From contig OX243822.1 of the NCBI GenBank assembly GCA_945859605.1, positions 6,616,400-6,680,399 on the forward strand: DNA of 64,000 nt, in the 5' to 3' direction. Numbering within the stretch: position 1 is the stretch's first letter; the number at the start of each line of letters is the position of its first letter. The DNA is from Lumbricus rubellus (lineage: Eukaryota; Annelida; Clitellata; Crassiclitellata; Lumbricidae). Below the pieces are notes generated by a model that saw only the letters and a list, made by a program, of their open reading frames with translations, searched no databases and was not told where the DNA came from. Below, in pieces: positions 21,459 to 32,627 of this stretch. Made by a program: the position numbers and the translations under genes.

Positions 21459-24400
21459 ATGGCTTCAGTTGATCTTCTGGAAGAGCTAAAGTTGAACGAA
21501 CTTCTGGAAGAGCTAAAGTTGAACGAATACTATCCCCAAAATCTTTCGTTCAGTGAAGCGATTAAGTTGCGTGGAGAAAGTCAGGACGATTGTCCTAAGA
21601 AGTATGGTCTGGAAATTGTAAGAAAACTTCTTCTGTTCGATTCTACGGCAGTGGTTTCGGTAGCAGCTGATATGAATAAGCGTCTAAGCAAGACAAAAAT
21701 AGATAGGCCTACCAATAGTGGCACACCACAGCAGGGCAACCGTCAATCACTCGTAAAGAGGGATCAGCCAGTGCGGAGTAGAAAAACATTGCATCCAATG
21801 GATTTGTTGGTTGTCGTAATGAATTGTTGTGACGACTTTCTCAGACAGGTTCTGGTTGAGAAAATGTTTGTCAATAAGCTAAGTATTCCGATTCTGCTTC
21901 CAGAAGTGAGAAATGGTTCATATAAGTTGTTGCTTTTGGCTCTGAGAAGTCTCGTGCCCGAATTGCCAGAGCAAACACGAGAGAGCTCAGCCACTTTAAC
22001 TGATACATTAGTTGACGTAAAAAATCCAGTCGTGTCGTTTATTCGCGTTGGTCAGCTGGTCAGATCCAAATCAAAGCTGTTAAATGACCTCCTCAACCCA
22101 AACTCCTTCAATACATTCTTTCATAGAGGATGTTCTAACGGATCTGCCAAAAGATCAGTATCCGACGGATCCATAGAAGCTGCTTGGTTTCAATCATCTA
22201 CAGCTACCGGTACTGAAGTAGGATTCAACTGCACACTATTCACAGCACTGAATCTTCGTGGAGATGCAAGAGATTATCCAAAGCAAACAGAATTTCTGTG
22301 CCAGTGTTCCACACTGACTGTCTTTCTGGTTGATTCGTTTACAACATTCAAGGAATTCTATGACCACTTTCTCAAAGGTGTTGACGTGTCACAAACAAAT
22401 ATAATTATTTACTGTATTTTCTTTGAATTTCCTGATGAAGACGATAAAACAGATTTCGAATTGTGGTTCGAGAAGAATGGTCATGGTGTAATTTCTGCCG
22501 TGAATTACGACTGGATCGACGACGAGAGGATGAGCGATGTTGACTTTACGAATGATTTTAGACAGATAGTTTTTAATATGTTCAAACCAGAACATATGCA
22601 TTCAAATCAAATGCAATCATACACAAATATTGTCGAAAGAGGAAGACATTTTGGGTTTCCGCTTGATGAAGAAAAGTTGGATTATAACTTTGAAAAAGCG
22701 AGGGCTGACGAATTCGTTGATTTACTTTTGAAACAATCGTCGGATTGTAAACCAGAGATACTTCCGCTGCAAGGCGAACCTTGGGAAAAATTTGGTCAGC
22801 TGGAACGCGAGCAACGAAGAAAATTACAAAATGAAAGTCAAATCGAAAATTTTATTTCAGAAATGGAAAGAGAAAAAAGGCGGCAAAGGGAGATACAGTG
22901 TTGCAGCCTTATACAACAAAACGAAGTAACTCTGAAATTTGTCTTAGCATTTCAGTCTCTGCAACATCGAAACCTTTTGTACTTCCTGGATTGTTGCAGG
23001 ATAAAATTAGATGCACGAAGTCGAGTTTTGATATCAAAGATCATAAAAGACTATAAGAATGAACAAGAACATAACCTCAAAGCGTCACATGACAAGGAAT
23101 CTGAAGTCAAACTAAGCCAAGTTGATTTGCAAATTTCAAACAGCGTCATTGGTCTTGAGCACTTTCTACGTGAGCTTGGGCAAATGTATGAAGCTGTGAT
23201 TTCAGAAGAAATTCGTATGAAAGAGGAGTTGAAGAACGCTACTTTATCGCCGGATGTTATACGCAATTTTCCTTCAATCATAGCTAGACTTCTTCTGAAG
23301 GGTGTGCCGCTGGAACTAATGGACGGTGATTCTTCAAATGTTCCAATCACTTGGCTGAAAGCAGTTTTTCATCAGATCAACATCATGACCATCAACGCAA
23401 GGGTATTTGTCTTGTCGATAATTGGAGTTCAAAGTTCTGGAAAGTCAACTTTACTCAATGCACTCTTTGGTCTTCAATTTCCAGTGAGCGCTGGACGATG
23501 TACAAAAGGAATCTACTGTCACCTTGTTCCTGTTGATAGAAAAAGTCTACAAGTAGCATATGATTACGTTTTAGTTGTGGACACTGAAGGTCTTAGATCC
23601 TCACAGTTCACAGGAAACTCGACTTTCAGAGACAACGAATTGGCTACCTTTGCCATTGGATTGGCCGATGCTACAATAATCAACATGAAAGGAGAAAACT
23701 GGTCCGAAGTGAAAGACATTCTGCAGGTCGTTGCTTATGGTTTAATACGTATAAGGAAAACAAAAGCGGAATTGAAGTTGATGCCAAAATGCTTGTTTGT
23801 ACATCAGAATGTCCCGGCTGGTGATGCAGAAGAAAAGAATTGGTTGGGCCAAGAAAAGCAGCTGAGGTTCCTAGACGAAACAATAGAATCTGCAGCTTCG
23901 AAGGAAGGTTTTGCAGAAATAACTAAATTCAATGAAGTGATCACGTATGATCCAGGTAAACATTCTTGGTTCTTTCCAGATTTATGGAATGGCAGACCAC
24001 CGAAGGCCAGAATAAGTCAAGATTACATTGGAAAGGTAAACGATTTAAGGCGATACATTATGCAAATGATGAAAGATAATTCTTCAACATTGCCAATCTT
24101 TGGGTTTCTTCTTCAAATGTCTGATCTGTGGAATGCAATGCTTCACAACGACTTTGTGCTTTGTTTTAGAAATACGCAGGAAATAATGTCAGGTTTGGTT
24201 TTGAATGATATAATTTCTCACCAAGTGGATGGCTTCAGGAATCTGATCAAACTTGAACAGGAAAAGATTTATGAATCAATACGTTCCTATGCTAGTTTTG
24301 ATATATTTGAGACAGAAAAAACCAGAAAGTTTAGTGAAATGAGTGATGCAGTAGAACACAATTTTACAAATATGAAGACTGCTTTACAGGATGTAATCAA

Positions 24401-26558
24401 CGCCTGTGATATTTGTAACGCATTGAAACAAGAGTACACGAATTCGCTAATTGCAGTAAAAGATGAGGAATTGTGTCGTGTCAAAGAAGAAACAGAAAAA
24501 GTGGTAAGTGTTCATATGAAGAAACTCAAAAACGACTCCAATGAAAGTGTGATAGACTTGAAAGCTAGGATGGCTGATTTGGAAAAGTGTATAGATGAGG
24601 CGGGGGAAAACAGATTGAATGAAGCAGGTGTAACTGCGTTTAAAGAAAGATGGCAACATATCATTGATCACAACACAGCGTTAGTAAAGAGCAGAGTGGA
24701 CAGTGCAATTGAACCAATTAAAACGTCAATTTGTGAATTAATCTCACAGTTCTATCGGGAAGAGAAAATGAAAATCATTCATTTTGAAGAATTATTTAAG
24801 ACGCCTTTAACTGTCGAAATGCCGCAAGTAACTGACAGCGATATCGCTCAAAATCAAAAGGTATTTAGGCATACAAAATTTGCAATAGACTTGGGCTTAA
24901 TGTATTCCAAATCGTACGCTCACACGGCTAACAGCAAGTTTCACGATGCGTTTCAAAATTGGGAGTTGCTGTTTCAAAAATTAAAAGGTACAGAAATCGA
25001 AGCTCACCATTTGAAAGAGGTTATAATGGAAGTTGGCCATCTGTTGGGAATCTCAAGAAACGAGAAATGCGATGTGCCTCATCAGAATGATGACAAGTGC
25101 CTAGTTTTGCCGCCGGGATATTGCTTCAACCGAGATTACTCCGAAAGATTCTGTGAATTTCTTTGTCATTACATTTACAATCGCTCTCTAGAGAACATTA
25201 AGGAATTCATGTCAATGACGGATCCACTCTCCGATATCGGTGATCTCCACCTTAGGTCCATTAGTGTTTATGAGTTGAAAACAGCTGCTTTAACGGCAGA
25301 GGAAAATATCAGCGCTGTGGGAAAAAAAATCTTCGATTATGCAAAGAGATCCTTTGTTAGAAATCTTGGTCAATTGATAAAAGAAAAAGTGTGCAAAGCG
25401 GTCTATCTAAGTCTTGCGTTCACGTCAAAACGCGCGTTTCTCAGAACGATCCTAACAGAGCTTGGACAACATGCCAGCGGTTTACAAGCATGTAGCTTAG
25501 AGAAAGAAGCAGAAACAGATAAGCAGACCGTTTTTGAAGAGTTCATGTTATACGTTGACCTGGGTGACTCAGACGCCAGTGAAGACTTCTTCCTGAAGGT
25601 GATATTAAAATTACTAAAAGAAATGTTAACCAAAGGAAATGATTTTCAGAAGATGGTTGAAAATAATGTCGGCAAGGTTTTGGAGGTGGCTAAAAATGCA
25701 CTGAAACAAGCAGAAGCAGAGTGCAATGAAAATGTAAAAGAATACATTCGAATTTTCAAAGACAGAATGAACGTAACAAATGAAATTATCTTCAGAATAA
25801 ACACACTGAGTGGTTTTACAGATGGAGTTCTGCAGCAGATTGACAACTTATACGCGGACTTTCTCAACAATGTTGATTCTTCATTTGAAGAAGTCTGCAG
25901 AAACAACAGCGCTGCAATCCGCCCACTTTTCGAGAAAATAATGGGATGCCGAGAGAAATGTCCGTTCTGTTCAGCGCCATGTTCTCAATCACTAAACAAG
26001 CATGCTGGAGCTCATCGTGCTAATCATTATCCAACGGGTGTGAGTGGTGCAATTGATATGAGGGGTTTGTTTGCAAATACATTAGAAACTGTCGATGCAA
26101 CTGAAATAAGACATAGAGAGCGTGGAAAATTATCCGTGGATACTTGTCAAACCTTGGTTGGCACTCAAGTGGATATTAGAACCAAGGTTACTGTGCAAAA
26201 ATATAACGAATGGTATCACAAGCTGTTTAACAAGAATTATCACAAATTCAAGACCTACAGAGAAATAGCGGAGTATAAAAAGTGGGATATACCACATTGT
26301 CAAGATAACAAAACTTCATTATATTGGAAATGTTTCATGGCTCAGTTTCATACAGAACTTGCCGAGCATTACCAAGCTTTGCGTCCAAAAATACCGGATT
26401 CCTGGAAAGAAGTTACTTGGGAAGAAGCACAAGCGAGTTTGCTTGAACCTGACTTTCAGTCAAATGTTGAAGAACAGTTGTCAGCTCCTCGTTATGACAC
26501 TGCCCGGGCCTCCACGTGGTATTTAAATGGCCTTGCTGCTTTCAAATATTTTCAGTAA
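21459..26558 (+). CDS. VLIG/URGCP-family very large GTPase-like protein (1699 aa)
   Basis: One uninterrupted 5.1-kb exon, as is typical of very large interferon-inducible GTPases (VLIG/GVIN) and URGCP. Residues 112-150 (HPMDLLVVVMNCCDDFLRQ, then an LPE-containing hydrophobic block) match the family's pre-GTPase region. The P-loop GVQSSGKST is at 656-664, the switch Thr is in GRCTKGIYCH, and the G3 motif DTEG is at 708-711. CLFVHQNV at 778-785 lies where the base-specificity loop is expected. A long helical region follows, then CREKCPFCSAPC (1497-1508) with nearby His, a possible metal site, and a W-rich tail. Vertebrate VLIGs are near 2400 aa and URGCP near 930, so this is intermediate with a short N-terminus. 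An 11-residue-scale repeat LLEELKLNE (27-bp perfect duplication, 21474-21527) opens the protein. The start has context AAAAATGG. Upstream coding exons cannot be excluded. Role in innate immunity is inferred from family. Confidence 0.9.
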   Translation: MASVDLLEELKLNELLEELKLNEYYPQNLSFSEAIKLRGESQDDCPKKYGLEIVRKLLLFDSTAVVSVAADMNKRLSKTKIDRPTNSGTPQQGNRQSLVKRDQPVRSRKTLHPMDLLVVVMNCCDDFLRQVLVEKMFVNKLSIPILLPEVRNGSYKLLLLALRSLVPELPEQTRESSATLTDTLVDVKNPVVSFIRVGQLVRSKSKLLNDLLNPNSFNTFFHRGCSNGSAKRSVSDGSIEAAWFQSSTATGTEVGFNCTLFTALNLRGDARDYPKQTEFLCQCSTLTVFLVDSFTTFKEFYDHFLKGVDVSQTNIIIYCIFFEFPDEDDKTDFELWFEKNGHGVISAVNYDWIDDERMSDVDFTNDFRQIVFNMFKPEHMHSNQMQSYTNIVERGRHFGFPLDEEKLDYNFEKARADEFVDLLLKQSSDCKPEILPLQGEPWEKFGQLEREQRRKLQNESQIENFISEMEREKRRQREIQCCSLIQQNEVTLKFVLAFQSLQHRNLLYFLDCCRIKLDARSRVLISKIIKDYKNEQEHNLKASHDKESEVKLSQVDLQISNSVIGLEHFLRELGQMYEAVISEEIRMKEELKNATLSPDVIRNFPSIIARLLLKGVPLELMDGDSSNVPITWLKAVFHQINIMTINARVFVLSIIGVQSSGKSTLLNALFGLQFPVSAGRCTKGIYCHLVPVDRKSLQVAYDYVLVVDTEGLRSSQFTGNSTFRDNELATFAIGLADATIINMKGENWSEVKDILQVVAYGLIRIRKTKAELKLMPKCLFVHQNVPAGDAEEKNWLGQEKQLRFLDETIESAASKEGFAEITKFNEVITYDPGKHSWFFPDLWNGRPPKARISQDYIGKVNDLRRYIMQMMKDNSSTLPIFGFLLQMSDLWNAMLHNDFVLCFRNTQEIMSGLVLNDIISHQVDGFRNLIKLEQEKIYESIRSYASFDIFETEKTRKFSEMSDAVEHNFTNMKTALQDVINACDICNALKQEYTNSLIAVKDEELCRVKEETEKVVSVHMKKLKNDSNESVIDLKARMADLEKCIDEAGENRLNEAGVTAFKERWQHIIDHNTALVKSRVDSAIEPIKTSICELISQFYREEKMKIIHFEELFKTPLTVEMPQVTDSDIAQNQKVFRHTKFAIDLGLMYSKSYAHTANSKFHDAFQNWELLFQKLKGTEIEAHHLKEVIMEVGHLLGISRNEKCDVPHQNDDKCLVLPPGYCFNRDYSERFCEFLCHYIYNRSLENIKEFMSMTDPLSDIGDLHLRSISVYELKTAALTAEENISAVGKKIFDYAKRSFVRNLGQLIKEKVCKAVYLSLAFTSKRAFLRTILTELGQHASGLQACSLEKEAETDKQTVFEEFMLYVDLGDSDASEDFFLKVILKLLKEMLTKGNDFQKMVENNVGKVLEVAKNALKQAEAECNENVKEYIRIFKDRMNVTNEIIFRINTLSGFTDGVLQQIDNLYADFLNNVDSSFEEVCRNNSAAIRPLFEKIMGCREKCPFCSAPCSQSLNKHAGAHRANHYPTGVSGAIDMRGLFANTLETVDATEIRHRERGKLSVDTCQTLVGTQVDIRTKVTVQKYNEWYHKLFNKNYHKFKTYREIAEYKKWDIPHCQDNKTSLYWKCFMAQFHTELAEHYQALRPKIPDSWKEVTWEEAQASLLEPDFQSNVEEQLSAPRYDTARASTWYLNGLAAFKYFQ

Positions 26559-26584
26559 CTTATAAAGAGTCCTGGCTTTTAATG

Positions 26585-26630
26585 CAGTGTTTAATCTAGA
26601 CGTCCCCCGAGGATTGAAATTTTCCCCAGA
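26585..26630. repeat. Solo MITE terminus (CAGTGTTTAATCTAGACG)
   Basis: Same 5' end as the element at 6312, 26 bp after the GTPase stop codon. The other end is not found, so it is truncated and lies in the gene's likely 3' UTR. Confidence 0.55.
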
Positions 26631-26658
26631 AATTTCATAAATTGATATTGGTTTTTAG

Positions 26659-27350
26659 CATAGATGTAAAAAAACTATGGAAACGGGATTTTTTTAAAAA
26701 CGGGAGAAAAGTCGTTTTATTCGAAAAAATACAAAACGAAAAAAAAACACAAAAAACGAAAAGGAAAATAATTTGACTTTTTATATCTTAAACTGCATTT
26801 TAAAATTAAAACTCTTGTTTACTTACTACATGTATCTCTTAAATGATGACGTTAAACAATTAAAAATAATGACATCAGTTAGCTGAAATCTTTAGAATCG
26901 GTTGAAAACGTAAGGAATATCAGGAAAAATTTAATTAAGGAAAATAATAAGAGACAGAAAATAAATAAATAGCCTAAATTGCGTTACATAAAAATTTTTA
27001 AAAACGAAGCAAACGAAAATGGAAAATAATCTGACTTTTTATATATTAAACTGCATTTTAAAATTAAAACTCTTGTTTTCTTAATACATGCATCTCTTAA
27101 ATGATGATGTTAAAGAATTAAATAATGACATCAGTAACTGTTAACTGAAATCTTTAGATTGGGCTGAAAACGTAAGGAATATCAGGAAAAAATTAAATTA
27201 AGGAAAATAATAAGAGACAGAAAATAAATAAATAAATAGCGTTACATAAAAAATATTAAAAGAATAAAACGATGGAAACAAAATAAGACAAACGAAAAAA
27301 CGAGGTTTTGGGAGCGAATAAAAAAACAAAAAACGTTGTAAACAACTATG
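26659..27350. mobile_element. hAT-type MITE, family E, copy 1 (internal duplication)
   Basis: Ends CATAGATGTAAAAAAAC and GTTGTAAACAACTATG. Flanks GTTTTTAG and GTTTTTAT match at seven of eight. The interior is duplicated with a 258-bp period (GGAAAATAATYTGACTTTTT at 26763 and 27021), absent from the copy at 54704-55125. Confidence 0.75.
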
Positions 27351-28020
27351 GTTTTTATATGCCGTTTTCATCATTGTTTTACATGAAGTGTTATAATATA
27401 CCGTGATATTATTGACTATTATATGATTATAATGACATTGTTTACAATTATAATATATGATACTATCAAGTTGCAATGAGTATAACTTACTCTAGTCTAG
27501 GCCTATATATTTGTCTAAACACTATTTTTGCCCAACTAAAAACAGAGATGACATCCCTCGAGAAAAATTTGACAAAAATGATAATAGTTTTTAGTTGTTG
27601 TTTACATCATCGTATTACATCAACTGTTATAATATACCGTAATATTATTTACTATTAGATCTGTATGGTTATAATGTTATTATTTACTATTATAATATAT
27701 AACACAATCCTGCTAAAAAAAAGAGTAAGCTTATAACTCTACTGTTAATATTTGTGCAAATACTATATTTATACAACTGAACGGCTTCTCTCCAGTGCCA
27801 ACCTTCAAAGTTCAAAATATTATGGTCCTATTATTTGAACACCTAGTAAAGCAGCATCGTTATTACATCATTGTGGCTTCCCAATTTTGGTATTGCCATG
27901 TTATTAGTTTTTTGATGGTTTGAGTACCATTAAATATGCTTTCGAAAAGTGTGTCCTGGTTAGCGATTCAGGATCATCTTGATAAACAGATATACGTATA
28001 AGCTGATTATAGGATTCTAG
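27351..28020. other. No gene recognised
   Basis: AT-rich. The words TATAATATACCGTAATATTA and TGTTTACA recur in two loose copies at about 27370-27460 and 27595-27700. No coding signal. Confidence 0.35.
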
Positions 28021-28023
28021 GGG

Positions 28024-28603
28024 GTTTGACCACCGGACGATTGACCACCGGACGGTTGACCACCGGACGATTGACCACTGCGGACGTTTGACCATCGACC
28101 GATTGACCACCGGACGATTGACCACCGTACGATTGACCATCGCTTGATTTTTATAAAACTTTACGACACAGACTCAATGTACCACATAGGCTACTCTATT
28201 TAATACATGTATGTAGCCTAATCGAATAATAATACGAAGTGAAATGCGAAAATATACTCAAGCGACTGTAAAGCTGGACCTTTGATGGTAAAGAACAAAA
28301 GAGGTTTATTTGGAATGCGTACTTAATAACTGCGATGTGCTATTTCATGTATAGGCTCTGCACATAATAAGAATTAAAAGAAGCCGACGATGTTTATCTT
28401 TAGCCAACTGGCGGTAAATACGAAATTTCGCTTTCAAGCTTAGCTAAAAGCTAAGATAAAAGCTATACCGGTTTGCTTTGAAATTTTTAAAATAAATTTA
28501 AGTCACCACTAGACCGGTGATCAATCGTCCGGTGGTCAATCGTCCGGTGGTCAATCGTCCGGTGGTCAACCGTCCGGCGGTCAACCGTCCGGTGGTCAAT
28601 AGT
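28024..28603. mobile_element. Element bounded by inverted 15-bp minisatellites, family F
   Basis: Left array: about eight units of TTGACCACCGGACGA (28024-28141). Right array: about six units in inverse orientation (TCGTCCGGTGGTCAA, 28508-28603). The arrays act as terminal inverted repeats around about 370 bp with no ORF. Confidence 0.65.
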
Positions 28604-28649
28604 CCGCGCACCGATTATAGTGCTGAAAAGTCAGATACGTCCCCTGCCA

Positions 28650-28805
28650 TCATAAATATTTATAATGTTAACATAATTCTCTTTCATCTACGTGGTTTGC
28701 CGATGCTTTAGCTTAATTTGTCCATTTGGTTACAGCAGTAGAAAAACTTGTGGATGTTTTATAATCTTGCGTATTCATTACCAATAGGCGGAGGCGATGC
28801 ATAAA
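28650..28805 (+). repeat. Dispersed repeat copy B, left part
   Basis: Matches 5880-6050 (CGTGGTTTGCCGATGCTTTA, TTTTATAATCTTGCGTA). Interrupted at GCGATGCATAAA by the LINE at 28806. Confidence 0.6.
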
Positions 28806-31100
28806 GCCTGACCCGGAATACGTAGAAGATCTACATCCCTTTCTTACTCTCCTCTGCAACCGGTCACCCCAAGAAGGCGTTCTTCCTGACTAACAGAAGA
28901 GATCGATCGTCTTCCATGCTGTGAAACGTGACGGACTTGACGTCAAGGACCCATCTAACTTTCGCCCGATCTGCAGTGTTTCCTTCCTCTCAAAAACAAT
29001 CGAAAAGATTGCCTCGGAACAAATTACCATTAAGCACCAATAACTTACTTCCGAAATATCAGTCGGGCTTTCGCAGGGGCCATTCCACTGAGACGCTGTT
29101 GCTCCTCTTGTCAGCTGACTTCTTCCGTGCCATGGATGGGCGTGGGTGACCCTACTAGCTCTTTTTGACGTTAGTGCAGCATTTGACACGGTCGATCATG
29201 ACATTTTAATGAAACGCCTCTTTATCCCTTTTGGCAGTGGTGTACAGTAACGAAGTAAAAGTAACGCGTTACTGTACTTAAGTAAAAGTTTGAGTACTTT
29301 CACATGTAACGAAGTATCGAAAAAATGAAATACTTTTACTTTCAACGAAGTAAAATTTTACCCATATTTCAGTACTTTTACTTCGTTACAATTTATTCGA
29401 CACTCGTTACAATGTTCGTTACTTCAAAGCGCTAATTAACATTTCGTTTCGCTGAGCTAAGACAGCTTATTCAAATTTGCATGCCTGAAAATAGATTTTC
29501 GATGGGTGGTGCACGCTGGATGCACTGCCATTTCTGCAGCAGAACGACTCTTCAGCTGTGCATTGTGCTAACAATGAATCGGAAGCGTGCGTACTAGACC
29601 CAACGATAAGTGCCATTTCGAGAATTTAGTATTTTTGAAGGTTAATAATCGATTGAGTTAAGCTTATAGAAAGACCCGGTACTTTTACTTTTTACTTAAA
29701 AAGTATTATTTGAAGGGGCTACTTTTTACTTTTACTTAAGTAAAATTTGTGACGAGTACTTTTACTTTTACTTAAGTAATTAAAATCCATTTTACTTTTA
29801 CTTTTACTTAAGTACATTTGCCCGATACTTTCAACAACACTGCCTTTTGGACTCTCTGGTCATGCCCGGGGGCGGTTCAGTTGTCTGATTCTGGGAGAAA
29901 GCAAGTCACTCTGGGCCCAGCTCCATTCGGTCTCCCACAAGACTCTGTCCAGGCTCCCTTACTTTACTTACTTTACACTTCCGACATTGGCACGCACTTA
30001 ACATCTCACGGCGTAGGTCTACTACACCAGCTGTATGCAGATGACACACAGACATGTCTGCACTGCCCTGCACTCGCAGCCATTGAGGCGGCCCACACCA
30101 TGCAACGAGCAATGGGGGCTTCACAGATTGGATGTCCTCCAACCGACTCCGCCTCAACGCCCAAAAAACCTTGTTTTATTCATCGGTTGGGCACTAGGCA
30201 ACAGCTGGCTATAAGCTCGACCTGAGCGCTCTCTATTCTCAATTCCAGTATATGACTTTTATTCGGTGGTGCATGCATATCTTCAGAAGTTCAGAAGTAA
30301 GAACTTCGAAATGACATTTTACAGGCTTAAAGACAATTTGTATCTACACATGATGGCCAGATTTCATCAAAATATTTCAAACAGAACAAAAGTTATATCA
30401 CTTTTAGTGAGACCACCCTCCTGGACTCTGAACTCACCCTTGCATCTCATATAGATCTGGTGTGCCGCAGCTGCTACTACCAACTGCGGCAGCTTAGGGT
30501 CATTGCTCGCTCTCTGACTCCTAAAGCTGCAGCTTCTCTTGTCCATGTATTTGTGCTGAGCCGCCTCGACTACTGCGTCTCCATCTTTGCTGGTCTATCG
30601 TGGGTTCGGATTGAGAGGTTGGAGAATGGAGAGGGTCTATCGGGCTGCCGCGCGACTTATTGGGGGGGGGATTCACCATTGTTCACCAAGTTCGACCGTG
30701 TATCCCAATATATGCACGAGGACTTGCCTTGGCTTCCTCTCCCGCAGTGCATCTAATTTAGGATTGCATCTTTGGTGTGGCGATGCTTATCAGGCTGGGC
30801 GTCCTGTTATATGAGTGAGCTTTGCCTACCCCGTTCCACTTGCATAGGCCGCCGGGCACTGCGCTCTGCTGTCCATGGCGACTTAATGGTTCCTTTCACT
30901 CGCTCTGCAACAATGCAGAGGCGTTCGTTTTCTGTGGTTGGTCCAACAACCTGGAATGGACTTCCCTTGACTATGTGACACCTCCCAAGCTGTTCTCAAT
31001 TTCACAAACTGTTGAAGACTGTTTTTTCGCTTCATCTCGGCCGGGAGCGCCTCTGAGTACATACCTTGAAAGGCGCTATATAAATTAGGATTGATTGCTT
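28806..31100 (+). mobile_element. Decayed L2/CR1-like LINE (reverse transcriptase)
   Basis: 5'-truncated ORF2 read in pieces across frames: DPSNFRPICSVSFLSKTIEK, QSGFRRGHSTETLLLLLSAD, FDVSAAFDTVDHDILMKRL (catalytic Asp), LGPAPFGLPQDSV, HQLYADDTQ (the YADD box), SRLDYCVS and SFSVVGPTTWNGLPL. It ends GGAGCGCCTCTGAGTAC..GGCGCTATATAAATTAGG. Stops and frameshifts are frequent and a hAT MITE interrupts the RT at 29235, so it is inactive. Confidence 0.88.
29235..29842. mobile_element. hAT MITE inside the LINE reverse transcriptase
   Basis: Ends CAGTGGTGTACAG and CAACAACACTG with subterminal ACTTTTACTTAAGTA words like Tol2-type hAT elements. An exact 8-bp duplication CCTTTTGG flanks it (29227-29234, 29843-29850). 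Joining the flanks restores PFGLSG, the expected RT sequence. No transposase ORF. Confidence 0.88.
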
Positions 31101-31645
31101 GATAAATTGTAACATGACTAACATCACAGGCGTGAATTGCAGAAAATCAAATATGAAGCGGGATCGATTCCTATTACAAATGGGAAGCAAACGATAACCC
31201 GCCTCCTGACGCTATAACCGGGTGTTGACAATCAAAATGAGGAAAACATTTAAACTAGAATGTTGTTTAGGCATAGGCCTACTAATTAGTTTGTTTAATC
31301 TTGATAGTTGTTCACGTCTTTTGTTGTTTTATATGTGACACTTGTTCACCAGAGTGCTGTTTGACAGATGATTATATTGAAGATTATACGCACTAACTTA
31401 CTTACTTAGTCACTCTCTCTCTCTCTCATTCACTCACTCACTTGCACCGTGAAGGTTGACTCGGCTTTCTATTCGCGAGATACTGTAGGTAAAATGAGTA
31501 TCCTAGTAGGACGACAGATGAGCGTCTTGCATGGCTGCCATACAGTTAAATTCGACTTCTGTTAAACTTGTTATCGTCTGTTTTACTGTGTAATGTAATC
31601 TCGCTGCTCGCCGGTATTTATCAGCGTCAATAAATTTAGAAAAAT
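31101..31645 (+). repeat. Dispersed repeat copy B, right part
   Basis: Continues the homology to 6065-6964 after the LINE: ACATCACAGGCGTGAATTGC, GGGAAGCAAACGA, GCGTCTTGCATGGCTGCCAT, ending AATAAATTTAG. A CTCTCT/CACTCA stretch and ACTTACTTAC words are inserted near 31395-31440. Confidence 0.65.
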
Positions 31646-31739
31646 ATTATAGTTGTTTATTTATTTATTAAAGCAATTTTTATATCGCTCCATCATTGGT
31701 GCCTACTCAGGATCACTCCAGTCAAACACCAGTCAAATA

Positions 31740-32090
31740 GCACTATTCATTTGGAAGCTTATACATAGCGCCCGCCCCTTCAATGAAACTACTCGGGGGC
31801 GTTCCTGACGCCAGCGCGTCCCAAAAGTAATAAGTCTTAAGTTTAGAAAGGAAGGATTGGTATAAAGTTCCAGGGTGTAGGCGTAGCTCGAAAAAGGGCC
31901 ATTGCTGACCACCGGGTCAACCACAGATAAGGCTCGTTTCTTCATGGCAACAATACGGGCAAAAGGAACTAAGTGGTATCCCTTAATTAGTGGCAGAACG
32001 TAGGGATTTATCGGAGTTTTATCTCCTTGGATAAACACAACGTATTTTACATAAGTTCCGCTCGTGCAGTTGATCGGAAAGAGCATCGGC
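31740..32090 (-). pseudogene. 5'-truncated L2/CR1-like LINE ORF2 C-terminus
   Basis: Minus-strand translation VPFARIVAMKKRALSVVDPV corresponds to VPFTRSATMQRRSFSVVGPT of the LINE at 28806. The tail, inverted, is GGGGCGGGCGCTATGTATAA near 31760-31785. Confidence 0.7.
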
Positions 32091-32369
32091 GCTGGTCACG
32101 TGTGGTGGATCAACAAGAGTTCCTGCTGCCTGAGTCCTGCAAAGCATGGAAGGGCTAGGTATACAACGTCGGAACAAAACGGACGGACGGACACGTACAG
32201 AGGCAGAGATGCACTTGATTTTAATTACTTTTATAGTCTAGATCGGGTCTTAATTTTATTCAATCAAATACGTGCGAAAGTCTTTTTGTACGGTAGTCCA
32301 TTATACCGCTTAGGCCTAATTGGTGCCTGTTCACAGTAGCCTAGGCCTATATTAGGCTGTGTAACTCCC

Positions 32370-32515
32370 TTTATTGAATCCGGTTGACAAACCGCAACCG
32401 GTTATAGTGTACAGTTAAGCAATATTATTGAAGCAATTCACAGGAGCAACAAATCACAATTCTTAACTACTAAGACAGTCTAACAGAAAAGACGGCCTGC
32501 AATACAATTATGACG
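32370..32515 (+). repeat. Dispersed repeat shared with 4555-4705
   Basis: TCCGGTTGACAAACCGCAAC followed by AAGCAATTCACAGGA and CAGAAAAGACGGCCTGCAAT, inverted relative to the copy near 4.6 kb. Confidence 0.6.
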
Positions 32516-32627
32516 ATGATGAAGATGACGGCGATGATGGCGAATTGACGATGAGTAGGCCCACAGGTTGGATGAAAAATCACACGCATACAAAATAAAA
32601 CATACAAGAAGCTGGTAACCAACAATG

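Noticed and set aside
29818..30225. Independent 135-codon gene
   Set aside because: It contains LGPAPFGLPQDSV and HQLYADDTQ and is a piece of the LINE reverse transcriptase.
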